The position numbers and the translations under genes were made by a program. Source: Parasponia andersonii (Eukaryota; Streptophyta; Magnoliopsida; Rosales; Cannabaceae). From it: 64,000 nucleotides of DNA. Shown here in pieces: positions 38,560 through 51,294 of this stretch (its first letter is position 1; every line of letters begins with the position of its first letter). Under the pieces are notes generated by a model. It made no database searches. It was not told where the DNA came from and was given only the letters and a program-made list of their open reading frames with translations. Location of the stretch: positions 53,474-117,473 of the forward strand of contig JXTB01000064.1 in assembly GCA_002914805.1 (NCBI GenBank), in the 5' to 3' direction.

Positions 38560-39370
38560 GAAGTGTTGAAGTAGCTGCACATCAATATTCCTTTTGCCGA
38601 GGCACTTGAGGATGTAAATTTCATGAAAGAGATCTTTTCCAAGAAAAGAAGCTTGGGAGAATTTGAGACCATCGCTCTCATGAAGAAGTGTAGTGCCATT
38701 TTACAAAACAAGCTTCCTTTTAGGCTCGAAGATCTGGAGAGTTTCAACATTTCGTGCATTATTGGTGATCCTTTCTTTGGTAAGGCTTTGTGTGATTTAG
38801 GAGCTAGTGTCAATTTAATGTCATTTTTTATTTTTTGAAAACTTAGTTTGGGTGAAGCAAGGCCAACAATGGCAATGCTCTAATTTGTGGATAGGTCTAT
38901 CAAGTATCCAAGGGGAATCATAGAAAATGTCCTTGTGTAGGTAGACAAGTTGTTTTTCTTAGATGATTTCATTGTTCTTGACATAGAAGAAGATGAAAAT
39001 CTTCCAAATATCTTTAGGAGACTATTCTTCATAATTGGAAGGATGGTCATTGATGTTTATAAATGAGAACTTACTATGAGGGTGAAGGACCAAGTAATAT
39101 CTTTCAATGTGATCAAAGTGGTAGACTTTCCTATTGACATCGATGATTGTTATAGAGTGGATTTAGTAAAAGAGAGTATTGAAGACAATTCATTGAAAAA
39201 AGTTCCATTAATTATTCATGAGGCTTCTATCATTCATCCCTTTGATGTAGAGGCAAAGAAAGCTTTAGGGAACACCAATGTTGTGAAAGCCCCACAATAT
39301 TTTTCTAACTCTAGTCCTCCAATTGAAGTCTTAGAGCCTTCACTCTCTTCCTCCAGCTATCACAAGCCAT
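38560..39370 (+). pseudogene. G1 aspartic protease remnant
   Basis: The pieces SAILQNKLPFRLEDLESFNI, IIGDPFFGKALCDLGASVNL, RSIKYPRGIIENVLV and FIVLDIEEDENLPNIF match the retropepsin-like domain of Athila/Tat gypsy elements. The active-site triplet is DLGAS (Asp codon 38794-38796), normal for this lineage rather than a mutation. In-frame stops follow (for example after VNLMSFFIF). Confidence 0.82.
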
Positions 39371-39439
39371 ATAAAAAGGATACTGAAAAGTGGAGTATAA
39401 TGAAGAAGAGTTATGGCAACCATCATTTCGAGCCGAGAC

Positions 39440-39665
39440 CAAAGGGTGTGCTTGGTGTGTCTCGCTTAAAACTCTTCCTAGGCAAGCTTAAGTTAAGTTG
39501 GTTAAAACCATTTACAGAAACTAATGTGTCTCCACATAGTAAAATTATGGTAGAAAGTGAGAGACTCATTAGAAGAGTCAAGATGAATGTTCAAAGGCTC
39601 AAGGAGAACCTGGGAAGAAAGCTTGATCAAGCTAAATCATCCATTGCCTTGATCGATCCTCAATA
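39440..39665 (+). pseudogene. G1 integrase C-terminal tail joined directly to the protease region
   Basis: In the open frame 39076-39666, protease-type sequence is followed by SRLKLFLGKLKLSWLKPF, the block that normally closes the gypsy integrase (SRLKLFPGKL..RWxGPF). Reverse transcriptase, RNase H and the integrase core, roughly 3 kb, are missing. The frame ends TAA at 39664-39666. The sequence after it (39687-39726, GACGTTAAACAAGCGCTA..) is the usual downstream motif of Athila-type elements. Confidence 0.7.
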
Positions 39666-39666
39666 A

Positions 39667-41327
39667 AGAGTAATAAGTCAAGCTAGAGACGTTAAACAAG
39701 CGCTACTTAGGGGGCAATCCAAGCTTATATAGTTATAAAGAGAGAAGTATGTTTTAAAATTCTTATATTGTGATTGTATTGAAGACAAAGTGATTAAGCC
39801 GTAGGTGGAGGGGCCTAATTGTAGAACAATTGAAGATTTGTTGTCATTTTTGCGCCATAGGAGCTCAAATTAGTGCTACAGTGCCACAAACAAAGAGTTG
39901 GCATGGTATTACGACGCCAAATCTTACAACTTGACAAAGTGGTGGTGTAGCGAGAAAAAGAAAAATAAAAAAATAAAAAATAAAAATTCCCAACTGTGGC
40001 GTCGCAGTGCCACTTTTAGCATCCTAGTGCCACTGCCCGAAAAAAAAAGTTTGCCCTTTTTAGCCACTGCCGTAAACATCGTCATCAGCTGAGTGCTACT
40101 ATCTTGGCAACTGCTGCATGTTAGAGATCGACTGACCAGCCCCCGTTCAAGTAAGTACTTACTCGTTATCATTTCATGTTCAGTGTATTAGGGACAATGC
40201 ACACATTAAGTTTTGGGGGGGGGGGGGTTCTAGTGCTTACCTATTTTGTTTTCGAGAGTATGTTAATTTGTTTAACTTTTTGATAGTTTTCCTTTGTTTT
40301 ATTTCACTTTATTCAGTTGCTTTCTTTCTTAGTATTTGTTTATATTTCGATTAGTAGTACAAATGTGTGTTGTTTGGAGATTTTGATGGAGGTTAACTAT
40401 CAATGATGTGGGTGAGAGTATGTGTGAATTAACTCTCTGAAAACATTTAGCATCATGACTATTTGTGTGCTTAAATCTTTTGTGTTTTGTTTTGTGAACA
40501 ACTTTTGTATATATTTTGCACATTGTTGTGAGTATTTAGTCTTGAATTACTTAGAGTAACTTTATATATATGGCTTAGAAAAAAAAAGCAGTCTCACGTT
40601 TTCTTAGACCTTATTTAATTATTAATCTTAGGTAGCATGAAAATCGAAGAAATGATATAGGCCATTTTGGACTAGTTGAGCCTTTTAATACCTACCCATT
40701 GCATCTAATATATGTAGTCACCCCCGTTAAAGCCAAATTTCTCATCCTTTTCATTTCATAGCCCTATAAACTCTTCTTACCAATAAATAATTTCCCAAAA
40801 TACCTCCCTTTATACTATAAATACATGAAAGTGGATTATAAACTTTTGGTGAAGTGTGAGCAGTTTATGAAGAACGAAGAGGTGAAGTCCGTTTGAAGGA
40901 AGAAGGTTAGCTACTTTAAATTGGTTGTCGATCATTAAAAGAAAGGTTTGTAGTGTGTAGTCATTAAATGGATTTTTCAGTTGAATAAAGGGGTTAGAGA
41001 AGGAAAATATGAAAATAGGTAAAAAATTAAGTTTGGGGAAAATTGTTGTGGTATGGTTGAGAGAATTATATTCATTGAGCAAAAAGAGCATTTATGGTGT
41101 GAATAATCCTAAATGATTACCATTCCATCTACACAATCCTAAGCCTTATGTTACAAGCCGATTAAAGACCTATTAATCTTTCATTTAGTGTTATTCTATA
41201 TTACTGAAGATTAGCACGAAAAGCAGGCTTATAAGATGACTGCTTTCTTTTATTGAGATAGGTCTAAGTGTGTATCCTAAGTTTGCATAAAACGATCTGA
41301 GTGCGAAGGGTTAAATATAAATAACTA

Positions 41328-41372
<45 letters not shown>

Positions 41373-41602
41373 GTTGAAAATAGAGCCAAGCTACTACCAA
41401 AATTTAAATTCTAAAATTTTGTGACGCTTTAAGTTTCTCTTGAGTTATATATCTTTTAGAGAGTGTTGAAACAAGATTGATCTCATTCAAGAGCTTTGTT
41501 TGTGTCTTCTTAATTTTTCTTTTGTGTCGTTTTAGTTAATTCTTGCTTGTTCTTACGTTGTTTTAGCTCGAGGACGAGCTTTTGATTAGGTTTGGGGGAG
41601 TT
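39667..41602 (+). other. G1 3' untranslated region with polypurine tract
   Basis: Non-coding internal region between the end of pol and the 3' LTR. It holds a G run (40215-40227), a (CA)n microsatellite (41329-41371) and a polypurine tract ending GGTTTGGGGGAGTT (41589-41602). Open frames such as 41091-40810 (minus) have no domain. An envelope-like gene is not seen. Confidence 0.65.
41329..41371. repeat. (CA)n microsatellite
   Basis: About 21 uninterrupted CA units in the 3' untranslated part of G1. The long pure run suggests expansion after the element landed. Confidence 0.92.
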
Positions 41603-42516
41603 TGTTAAATGTATTTTACACTTAGTTTTAACATCCTTTTGAGCTTAAGAGTTGCTCGTCTTTGAACTCTTTGTATTTGATTTGCTTTTTTTTTTTATGC
41701 ACATTTCAAATAATAAGCCTTTAAGTAAAGAATATTGAGTTTTGGAGCTTAATCTAGGGTAGAATGGGTCAGATTGATGTCAAATATGCATCATAACGAG
41801 TAGAGCAAGGCGAAAGACTTCTCAACAAAAAGATTTAGAGCAAGCCAACACTATGTAGTTGTGCTACGGCGCCATAATTTGGAGCCATTTCTTCTAGGGA
41901 GTTGGTGCCGTGGTGCTAAAACTTGGCTCCGAAGCACCACTTCCTAGCACTATAACCTGGGTAGTGTGGCAGTACGATGCCATTTCTTAAGAACTAAGTT
42001 GCACCACAGGGCCATATTTCGGTGCTACAGTGTCGGTTGAAGCCGTCTGACTCATCCATTGAAACCTTGTGCCAAAAAAATACAACATAGCTCATGGAAA
42101 TCCCAGATTTTGATTTGTAGCTTCTTGTATTTAACCTTTCTCTCATCTTAAGATTAATGCATCTATTTTCTTAGCGATTAAATAGAATTGTGTTATGAAA
42201 CCTAGATGAACTTGGGAAGGGGAATTTTGGTTTAGACATAGATAGAACATCATAAAATTACCTAATATGGGGTGAGTTTGCATAGGATATGAATATGTCT
42301 ATATAGCTCATACAACCTTTTTGAGAATAACTAAACTTAATAAATCTAGTCAATTTATGTTAGGAGTAACATATTATTTTGTCTAAGTATTTCATTTATG
42401 TCTTGGAAAGGAGTTTGTAAATGTAATTGAATACTTAGTTGTTAACTCTAATTAGATAATTGAACCATGAGAAAAACTAGTAGTAAGCGGAAGAGTTAGA
42501 GGGTAGATTAAATCCC
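41603..42516 (+). repeat. 3' LTR of G1, left part
   Basis: It starts TGTTAAATGTATTTTACACT directly after the polypurine tract and aligns with 35409-36600 of the 5' LTR, less one deletion around 42120-42150. It is interrupted after ATCCC (42512-42516) by element C3. Confidence 0.88.
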
Positions 42517-42862
42517 TACTGGAAATTCCGATAAAAAATTTTGAAAAGTAATTTTACCAAAAATGATTTTCGCAGTTTTGTAAACAAATCAAGAATGTAG
42601 CAGAATTAGTATTTTAAAATTTTTCTTGAAACTTTACAAAACAAAATAAACAAGGTCATTAATCTAACATAAATCAATTCATGGATCTAGGTTTAGATAA
42701 AACCTGGAAATGCTTTACAACCAGTAAGCCTTTCCGTCTATTCTTCGGAGCCCGTTGAATGATCTGATGTGTAGGCACCTTCTTAATTTCCAATGAGAAA
42801 TAAGCAGAACAATCTAGAAAATGTTCTTCCTTCTTCTTGACTACACGTCTGTGACCATAGTT
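42517..42862 (-). repeat. Truncated 3' LTR of C3
   Basis: It aligns with 54574-54915: TACTGGAAATTCCGATAAAA against TGCTCGAAACTCTGATAAAA, then a shared ATTTTAAAATTTTT..TTGAAACTTT block and the GTTGAATGATC..TGTG block. After GACCATAG similarity to the other LTR stops abruptly, so the upstream part is lost. Confidence 0.8.
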
Positions 42863-44636
42863 TGAATTCCTTGAATTTCATGCAATTACATATTGGACAT
42901 TATATGTCAACATGTAACAATGAATTATCTAGAATTTCTCTCATTGCATATGTACTTTATTTTTCTTCACTAGTCTAACTAGTGAATGTGAATGAACATA
43001 TAAAAGTAAGAATTTAATAATATATCAGCTATAAACATTAAATCTAGGTTACAATAATCCAGACAACATAGTTTAACTGTAAAAGTTATGTGTGCAGTAG
43101 GTAAAAGAATTAAGGACATATCTATTTGAATGAAAATAAATAATCTATATGATAGCAAACATCATGTAACAGATATTTCGAATCATTAATATCATGTAAA
43201 GTAAAATATACAATATGTAAGTGTCGTATCCCTAGGACTATCACTAATATTCATCGTTATTCAACTTTCTATTAATTGCAAGGCTACTACGGGAAATCAT
43301 GTAATTAACAAGATAAACTGAAATAATTTTATTTAGAAAATAAGACAAATATTTCATATTTCTAACTACCATTTCATTTAATCCTCTACTTTACTAACAA
43401 GAACTCCTATGGGAGGATATTAGTATTTCGAGTTAAGTGCGCAACTATTATTTCAGTAATTGAGCTTTCTATATAAGATAGTCTCCTACGAGTGACCAAC
43501 GTCATATAGTCCACCTAACACCTTATCTTAAGAAATTTATTTCCAGTACTACTTAGACGAAAGCTTTCCTATGGGAACTCAGTAAGATTTCAAGGTGAGG
43601 CTCATCCTAGTACATAATGAACAAAAAATGGAGACCATATGTATCTCATACCTTCTCTCACTCAATATTTTATAGCTAGGGATTTAATGATTTTACCTAA
43701 TTATCTAACTTACTAATAACCTAAAATCAGTTATGTAAGTATGTTCATATTTTGTTTTTAAGTAGCTCTACTATCCTATATAACATGTTACTAAGATCAT
43801 GTAATTAAATACTCTATATAGAATATGCATGCAATATTATTCATATAATAATCGAGTATTGGCAGAATTTAATAAAATAGAAAGGTCAATGATTATTAAT
43901 CATTCTAGTATTTATTATTATTTAATAATTGAACAATCTTTTCATAGAAGATATTATTAAATAATAACTGTGAGAGATAATATTTTGGTTTAAATAATTA
44001 AGATTTTCAGAAAATCTAATTTATTTTATAAAAGATTTAATCCAAATTAAATCTCTTTGAATAATTCAAAATTCAAATTCGACTTTTGAATTTAAATTTT
44101 GAATTATAAATTCAATAATTTCTTAATTAAAATATCACCCATTGACTAGATTTTCAAATTCGAAAATATCTCATAATTTTCAAATCATTATTTTAAAATC
44201 ATTAAAATAAAATGTAAACTTTATATTTAAATTTAAGTTGGATAATATAGATATTTACTAATTAAAAGCTTCACAAGATTTAAATTAGATATGTGGATAA
44301 TCAAATTAAATATCTACAAAAATTTGTTGATTTGAATTTAACTTTTAAATTTCAAATCTTAAATTAATTATCACATAATTAATATTAATAATCTAAAAGC
44401 TTTAATCACATTAAATCTATTAGATTATTTCCAAATTTAAATTCAATATTTGAATTTCAAATCTTTAAATTAATTATTGAATAATTGATATAGACAATCT
44501 TTTAAAAATTTAATTTTATTAAGTCTCCTAGATTATCTCTAGATTTAAATTCAACATTTGAATTTTAAATCTGAAATAATTATTAAGTAATTCATATAGA
44601 ATTATTATCCAATCTCATAAATTTGAATTTAGATTT
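42863..44636 (-). other. C3 internal region, distal part
   Basis: AT-rich, non-coding. On the minus strand it shares order and wording with the leader of C2 (57.6-58.4 kb), for example GAGTGAGAGAAGG against GAGTGGGAGAAAG, and a GTAGGAGACT block against TTAGGAGACT. It appears to continue 53002-54559 across the C5 insertion. Confidence 0.55.
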
Positions 44637-44786
44637 TGTTGGGGTTATGAGGCCCTAGCGTCCTTCTATGCGATTACAAGACTAACTACTTGGGGCTTAA
44701 TAGCTCGACCTGTTGGCACGAACATGCAGCCCTTATGTCCACCCATTGTTAGTATGGGGTTTTGTACTGTCAAGTAATAAGGAAAT
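44637..44786. repeat. Left copy of a 150-bp direct repeat (TRIM-like LTR)
   Basis: Begins TGTTGGGGTTATGAGGCCCT and ends CAAGTAATAAGGA. The second copy is 48674-48826. Shared blocks include GTCCACCCA and GTGTGGGGTT (GTATGGGGTT here). Confidence 0.8.
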
Positions 44787-47700
44787 AAAAGTTAAACCTT
44801 GGCTAACAGTTATAGTTTTTGGCCTAGCGGTAAGTTCTTTGTAACCCCTTAGAAATTCCTAGACTTGCAACCTTAGTAGAATTATTATTAATAGACTTAG
44901 GTTTGAATTTTAATAAATTTATGTTCGCAAATCCTTAAAATTATATATATAGTATTATTTTAATGTTAAATTTTATTATGTGAGAAAACCATAGTTATTA
45001 CTTGTTTTGACTTAGAAATTCTAAGTTAGTTTTCCTTAATAATAAATTAATTCTACAAAGATTATATTATGTACATCAATATAACCTAATTAAGAATGTA
45101 ACATATTTATGTCACATTAAAAATTATTATATTTTATAACCTAAAGTTAATAGTTGCATCAAAATAGTACCATATCATAACTTGAATGGCTAGGATTTAA
45201 GTATACAAAGAATTAAGTAGACAAATCAATCTAAGGGTAGAAAATAAGTTGTAGAAAAAGATGAAGACTAGTGAAGTTTTATCTTAGGGAGGTAATAACT
45301 ATAAATTAGTAGAATAGAAAAGGTAAGGGATAAAGTTAGTGAGTAATTCTAAAAAAAAAGGAAAATATAGACAAAACTAATTGATAACTTTTGTCTCTAA
45401 AATAATTCAAAAGGTAGGAATAGGAAAATGATAATAGAAATGTTGTTTGGAAATTAGTGGCCATAATTCAAAGTGGAAGATATAGGAAAAACTAATTAGT
45501 AGCTTTTGTTTCCAAAATAATTCAAAAGGTATGAAAAGATTAATATAGTGGAGACTTTCTTTGGGAGCTAGTAGTATTGGATTCTAAATAATTGAAAAAG
45601 AAGAAAGATTAGAGACAAAAGTAGTGGATGAGTGAAAAATAAAGTAAAAGATAAGGTAATTGAGTAAGAAAAGAAGATATATTGACAAATTAGTAATAAT
45701 AGTGCTTGGATTATTTGATGGAATATGAAAGTGTGTATTATTGGATACTTCCTATGGATGACCTATAAATAGATCTTTCATTTGACAATTGTAAGTCCAT
45801 ATTTAACTACTTAGCCAAAACTATCTTCATTTTTCCAAGTATCCTTTCTCAAAAAAAAAAAAAAAAAACTCTTTCTACCTCATTTTCTTCCAAATCTACA
45901 AGAACTATAATATTTTACCCATCGACTCTAGAAATTAAGAATTATAATCAAGAGAAGAGAGCATATAGTTTTGTAGTGGAGACGTAAGAAAGAAGATTCA
46001 AGCTTGGAAGGTAAATATTCCCTTACCCTGCTTGTTATGTGTTTAAATAGATTCTATAAAAGATTAAATGGGTAATAACATATTTGGTCTACTTTAGATA
46101 TTATATAATTTATATTACATTTAAAATTATTCTATTGATTTCTTAAGCCTCTAAATATGAATACTTCATAATAATAAAGGCTAAATAATAATAATAATAG
46201 TAAAATTAAAATGACTAAATGCAAAAGGGGAAGATTTTAAGTGTAAGACTCTAAAATAGAATATGCATGAAAATGAACCAAGCTTAATGATTTAGACTTA
46301 GATTGTTAAGAATAGATTTTTACCCATTAAAAATGCTTTCTAAAGATTAAAGATATTTGCTCAAAAGTTGAAAGGACTAAAATGTCAAAATTTTGAGTGT
46401 TTGGGTCAAAAGTGTAATTTTGACAAAATATGGGTCGAATATGTGAGAAAGTTATTTTAGACAGTTTTAAGACTATATTTAAGTGTAAAAGTAAATAAAG
46501 GAAGAATCTTTAAAAAAAAGATAATCTATAACTCAATATTTACCATTGGAGGGCATAAATGTTAGAAATCTTAAGATTATGGGGAAAAATATAAATAATA
46601 AAACTTGAAATTTTGGGTTGAACATTTGGTATAAGAATAAATAGAAAACTTTATTTTAGATCTCTAATTGGGATAAGAAAAGATTTACTTAAATTTAAGA
46701 CATGAAATCAATTATAGGAAATAAATAATGTATGCCTCTAATAATATTTAGCCCAAGTATGATTTTAGATTTTAAATTTGTGTAGCCATTAGTGTATTTG
46801 ACTCACTTATCATAGTATGACCCTTAATTACGAATAAAGAAATTAATCAAGAATAATTCAAGTGTTCGATGAAAAGAAATATAACTAAGGAAACTTAACT
46901 GATTTAGGATGATATTAATCAAATCAACAACCAAATTATTGGTAGATTAAAAAGATTACCATAATAACGGTTAAGGAGAATTAAATCTCATCCATCTAAA
47001 TTGAAAGTATAAATTAGTCAATGAATATAACATGACATTGTTTCTCAAATGTGAAGTTTTATATTTGATTAAGACTGAGTTTTAGTTGTTTTAAGCCCAC
47101 TAAGAAATTAAAAGTTAAAAAAAAAGTATAAATCCACTTTAAATTACTCTAACAAATAGAGTATGCATGCCTCTGGGCAAACCTTCGACCTAAACGTGAG
47201 TAATTAACGAGTGGAACTAGGACAATCATATTACGAAGTAAGTACAATTTCACCTATGGTATGGATGGTTTGAAAATGTTTCACATTTGCAATATGATAT
47301 GTTTGAAATTATTTTATGTGTTAACTTACCTTTATTTTATTATTGTATAGTCTCTGTATAATATACGCTTATAAAGATACATTTTCTATGCTATAAAAAT
47401 GATGTATGCTTACTTTACAATGTTATCATGTAAAAAAAAAATACTTTAGCATACTTTAATAAAGGAAATGCTATGATAATGGAATATAAGTTTGGATTTG
47501 TTGTTGAAGCGTACCTACTCATATTAAGAGAAGACTAAATAAGATAAAGAATTTAAAACTATCGTACCCATCTCTACTAGGTGAGGATATCCGAGGGAAA
47601 ATAAGACTGACCTCCCCTAAACGAGAATTCTCGAGAAAAAGTATGTAAAAATTTTGACTGTGGGTATTTTTAGTTGGGTCACTCCTCTGGTTCCCCACTC

Positions 47701-48611
47701 AGTATGTACACCAGGGCCCATAAGAAATATAAAAGACTTTGTGATTAAGAATGAGATAAAATCATGATACAATATTTTATAATAAAGCATGAAGTAATGA
47801 TTTCATAAAACAACATGACTGGACTTTCATAAAAGATTGTATGTTTATAAGTAAAATGTTTTGTGAGAATTACATTGTACTTGCTGAGTGAAAGCTCACA
47901 TTTTATGAGTATCCATTATATAGGTACCAAAGGAAAAAAAACCTCTGATTTGATTGATGGGTTAGCTAGAATCGAGGCGAAGATGAATGCGAGGTATGGG
48001 CAATGGAATACCGTCATTAAAATTACTCCCGCATATATTTTTATTATGAGACAAATGATTTCAATTATGTAAGTTTGATCTTGTTTGAAAACATACTTAT
48101 AACTTGGTATTTTATTTCGTAATGCATGGATTTATTAAATTAAACTTGAAAATGTATTTCAATTGAATAGAATTTAAACAAATGTTTTCCAAAAGATCTA
48201 AAAGAGAAAATGTTTTGATTAAAATAAATACAAAATACAAGGAGTTCTGTCAAAAAGACCTAAACAGTTTAAGGAGAGCTTGTGACTTAAGTGACCTGTA
48301 TGTGGCCTCCCTCCTTACCTGGGAGCCTTTTATGGTTGTGCATTGTTTGAATAACCATAAGAAAAGTTTATAAACAAATTTAAATGAAGGTCACTTAACT
48401 ATCAAGAAGCATTTTACTTGTTTTCAAAATTATCAAATTAAGTAAATAGTTAGTTATGAATGTAAATCTCTTAAGAAGAAATAAAAGTATATAAAAAAAA
48501 TTTGTCATGAATTTTCAGCATCTATTTTTTTTTTTAAAAAATAAGAAAGTTAATAATATGTGTAGTTAACGGTCCGAAAAGATGGATTGTTTCATTCTTG
48601 ATCTTGAACTA
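44787..48611. other. AT-rich non-coding block, possibly a solo LTR of a long-LTR element
   Basis: No coding signal over 3.8 kb. On the plus strand it shows LTR-like features: a 60-bp direct repeat (about 45360-45420 and 45476-45535, sharing CCAAAATAATTCAAAAGGTA-type sequence), then TATAAATA at 45764-45771, an A tract (45848-45868) and a GAAGGTAAATATT splice-donor-like site (about 46006-46018). Such an order is found in long LTRs of chromovirus-type gypsy elements. Neither ends nor a target duplication could be defined. Open frames 47863-48072 and 48182-48373 have no domain. Confidence 0.4.
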
Positions 48612-48826
48612 TGGTATCAAGGCGAGGTCATGGGTTTGAGCCTCCACAGAAGTAATTCGGGGCGAGGAAGGATTGTTGGGGTTATGGAGCCCTAGTATCC
48701 TTCTGTGTGCTTGCAGGACTAATTGCCTGGCGCTTAACAGCCCCACCCATTGGCACAAATATGTAGCCTCTCATATCCACCCACCACTTAGTGTGGGGTT
48801 CTGTGCTGCCAAGTAATGAGGAGTTC
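48612..48826 (+). mobile_element. TRIM-like remnant: primer-binding site, short interior, polypurine tract and LTR
   Basis: TGGTATCAAGGC (48612-48623) resembles the initiator tRNA-Met site. About 35 bases later a purine tract GGGGCGAGGAAGGA (48659-48672) is followed by TGTTGGGG (48674), the start of the right copy of the 150-bp repeat. An interior of only 62 bases between these signals fits a TRIM. GGGTTTGAGCC (about 48633-48643) also resembles a tRNA B box, so a tRNA-derived SINE is the alternative. Confidence 0.5.
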
Positions 48827-49760
48827 AATTTATTTTAGAGTTCTATTCTTCTATTCTACAACTCCATTCTATTGAGGAGTTCTAGGTGCAGAAAAATTAT
48901 GATCAAAACTATTTTCATTGCAAAATGCTTGTGACTCATCGTTTTCAAATTCACCAATATGATAACTTCTTATAGAAGTAATGGTATATCCTTTTTCATT
49001 TTACACTTTTTTACAAAAAGTAGTAAAAAATTTTATCACATCAATTTTATAAGCTAAAAATAGAACCCAAGTAAATCTTCAAAAATTATCAACTATCACA
49101 AAAGTATAATGTTTTCCACCAAGATTTGTAGTTCTTGCTAGTTCAAATAAATCTATGTGAAGTATTTGCAATGGTCTAATGGTTGAGATAAAATTTTTAG
49201 ATTTAAAAGAACTTTTAACTTATTTTCCAAATTGACATGCATCACAAAATTTATCTTTTTCAAAAATCAAAGTTGGTAAATCATTCACAAGATTTTTCCT
49301 TGAAAGATTTGAAATAGTTCCTTTGCTAGCATATCCAAGTTTTTTGTACTAAAACCAAGAATCATCTTTCATAACTGAAAAGCATTTGTCTTGATTAGAG
49401 TATTTTTCTATATTGATAATGTAAACATATCTTTTCTTTCTCCAATGAGAATGAATTCTTTTGAACAAGCTTTTGGAAGATTCAAAAATAACTTTATAAT
49501 CTTTATCAAAAAGTTGACTAATACTTAGTAAATTATGCTTAAGACTATCAACTAGTAAGATATTTCTATAATTAGGGAAGATAAGTTACCGATGTTACCT
49601 ATTCCCATAATTTTGCCTTTGGCGTTATTTCCAAAAGTAACATACCCTCCATCTTTCTTTGTAAATGAGGAAAGTAAAGAGAGATCACTAGTAATGTGTT
49701 TGGAATAACTGCTATCTAAGAACTAAAGGTTTTGATCTCTCTTCTTCTTTTGTACTTACA
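48827..49760 (-). pseudogene. C5 protease and integrase remnant
   Basis: On the minus strand the protease block reads LDSSYSKHIT (about 49711), with Ser in place of the Gly of the D-S/T-G active site. Downstream pieces in shifting frames include SKACSKEFILIGERKDMFTL, the region of the integrase zinc domain, and near 48900 HNFSAPRTPQ-stop-NGVVE. The last codons before the break are those that normally lead out of the integrase core. Many stops and frameshifts occur. Confidence 0.75.
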
Positions 49761-50167
49761 AAAAGAATCAAACTTTGATTTTTGATACCCATCCTAATTT
49801 GGGCCCTTGAGGTTTAGTCTTAGATTCTTTTGAAATCCATATTGCCTTTCCTTTAAAGTACACATTCTTTTTAGTAGAGCAAGAGTAGCTAGTGTGACCA
49901 TCTTGATTGTAATAGTTACAAGTATATTTAGTATTACTAGAAGAAGCTTTCACAAAATAGTTTTTGAGATATTTTTGTTTAATAAATGGTTTGTATCCTA
50001 AACCTTTTTTTTAAATAAAAAATACATCTTTGTCCACCAAGCATTAAGTCAAAATTTTTCTTTCCACTTGTAAATTTGTGGACAATTTCGGTTAAGTCTA
50101 AAACCTTTTCATTTAAAGAAGCATTTTTAATTTTTAACCTTTCACATACTTCACAAGGTAAATTTGC

Positions 50168-51294
50168 TTATTTCATTTTAGCAAAATCATTAACTTCTTT
50201 TGATAAGCTAAGAATTTTCTTTTTAAGAGTATTATTTTTCGTAATGAGTTTTTCATAGTTCTTATGCAAATCATTAATATCACTTAATAATTCTGCATAA
50301 GATAAATCATTTTCATCACACTCATCATTAGATTCATCAAGTAGATCATTACTAGAGTCAAGAGAGTTTACCTTATTTTCAATAGCCATAAAGCACATAT
50401 TTGCAATTTCCTCTTGTGTTTCTTCGTCGGATCCTTTTTCATCACTGTCATCCCAAGTAGCCTTTATTGCCTTCTTTTTCATCTTTTTCCTCAATGGGCA
50501 CTCGTTCTTCATGTGTCTGGACTTCTTGCATTCAAAATGTGCAATAGGATCATCTCTAGCTTTCTTTTCTTTATAGTCATTGCCCTTTTTTTTATTGTTG
50601 TACTTCTTTGAAGGGTTTTCTTTCTTGAATTTCAAGAACTTCTTGTACTTCTTAGTAAGAAAAGCAATGTCATCAATCTCACTATCGTTAAGTTCATCAT
50701 CATCTTCTTCTTCTTTAGCGGATGTCTTGAGAGTGATAGTTTTCTTTTTCTTTTCATTTTCATCATAATCTCATGAGTCAAGAGTGAACCCATAAGTTCT
50801 TTAAGTGGGAGCTTGGAAAGATCTCTAGCTTCTTTAATATCCACCACCTTTTCTTGATAAGCTTTAGGTAGGCTTCTAAGGATCTTACTCACCAATTCGG
50901 TTGAATCATAGGTTCTACTAAGAGCATTAAGAGCATTAGTGATAGAAGTGAAATGAGTAAAAATTTGAGAAATTGTTTCGTCTCTATTCATTTTGAACAA
51001 CTCATATTGATGCGCAAGCATATTTATTTTCATTCCTTTCAATAAGTTAGTTCCTTGATGTGTAACTTCTAGCATTTTCCACATTTCAAAAGCATTAGTA
51101 GCTTTTTCTACACTAGTATAAATGCTTCTATCTAAACCATGAATCAAACAATTTTTAGCTTTAGCATTTTTAGAAATCATGATTTTATCTTTTTCATCAA
51201 AGTCTTCATGTGTTTTTGCAACCTCAGTATGACCTTCTCTTTTCTTAGGAATGAAAAGACCATTCATAACAATATACCATAAATTATAATCCAT
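50168..51294 (-). pseudogene. C5 gag remnant (UBN2 type with altered zinc knuckle)
   Basis: Two long open frames (51294-50632 and 50635-50168) together cover most of a copia gag. The first has the UBN2-type region: FEMWKMLEVTHQGTNLLKG, YELFKMNRDETISQIFTHFT, ILRSLPKAYQEKV and LPLKELMGSLLTHE. A frameshift near 50750 separates it from a Lys/Glu-rich part. The second has the zinc knuckle near 50530 as H-FE-C-KKSR-H-MKNE-C, so the first Cys of CX2CX4HX4C is His. A coiled-coil-like end (ELLSDINDLHKNYEKLI) follows. Confidence 0.82.

Noticed and set aside
41329-41371. Regular (CA)n array considered as a CRISPR-like or satellite array
   Set aside because: Pure dinucleotide microsatellite without spacers, in a eukaryotic genome.
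48612-48645. Possible tRNA gene (GGGTTTGAGCC B box)
   Set aside because: No cloverleaf or A box at the right spacing could be drawn. The surrounding primer-binding site, polypurine tract and LTR order fits a TRIM better.
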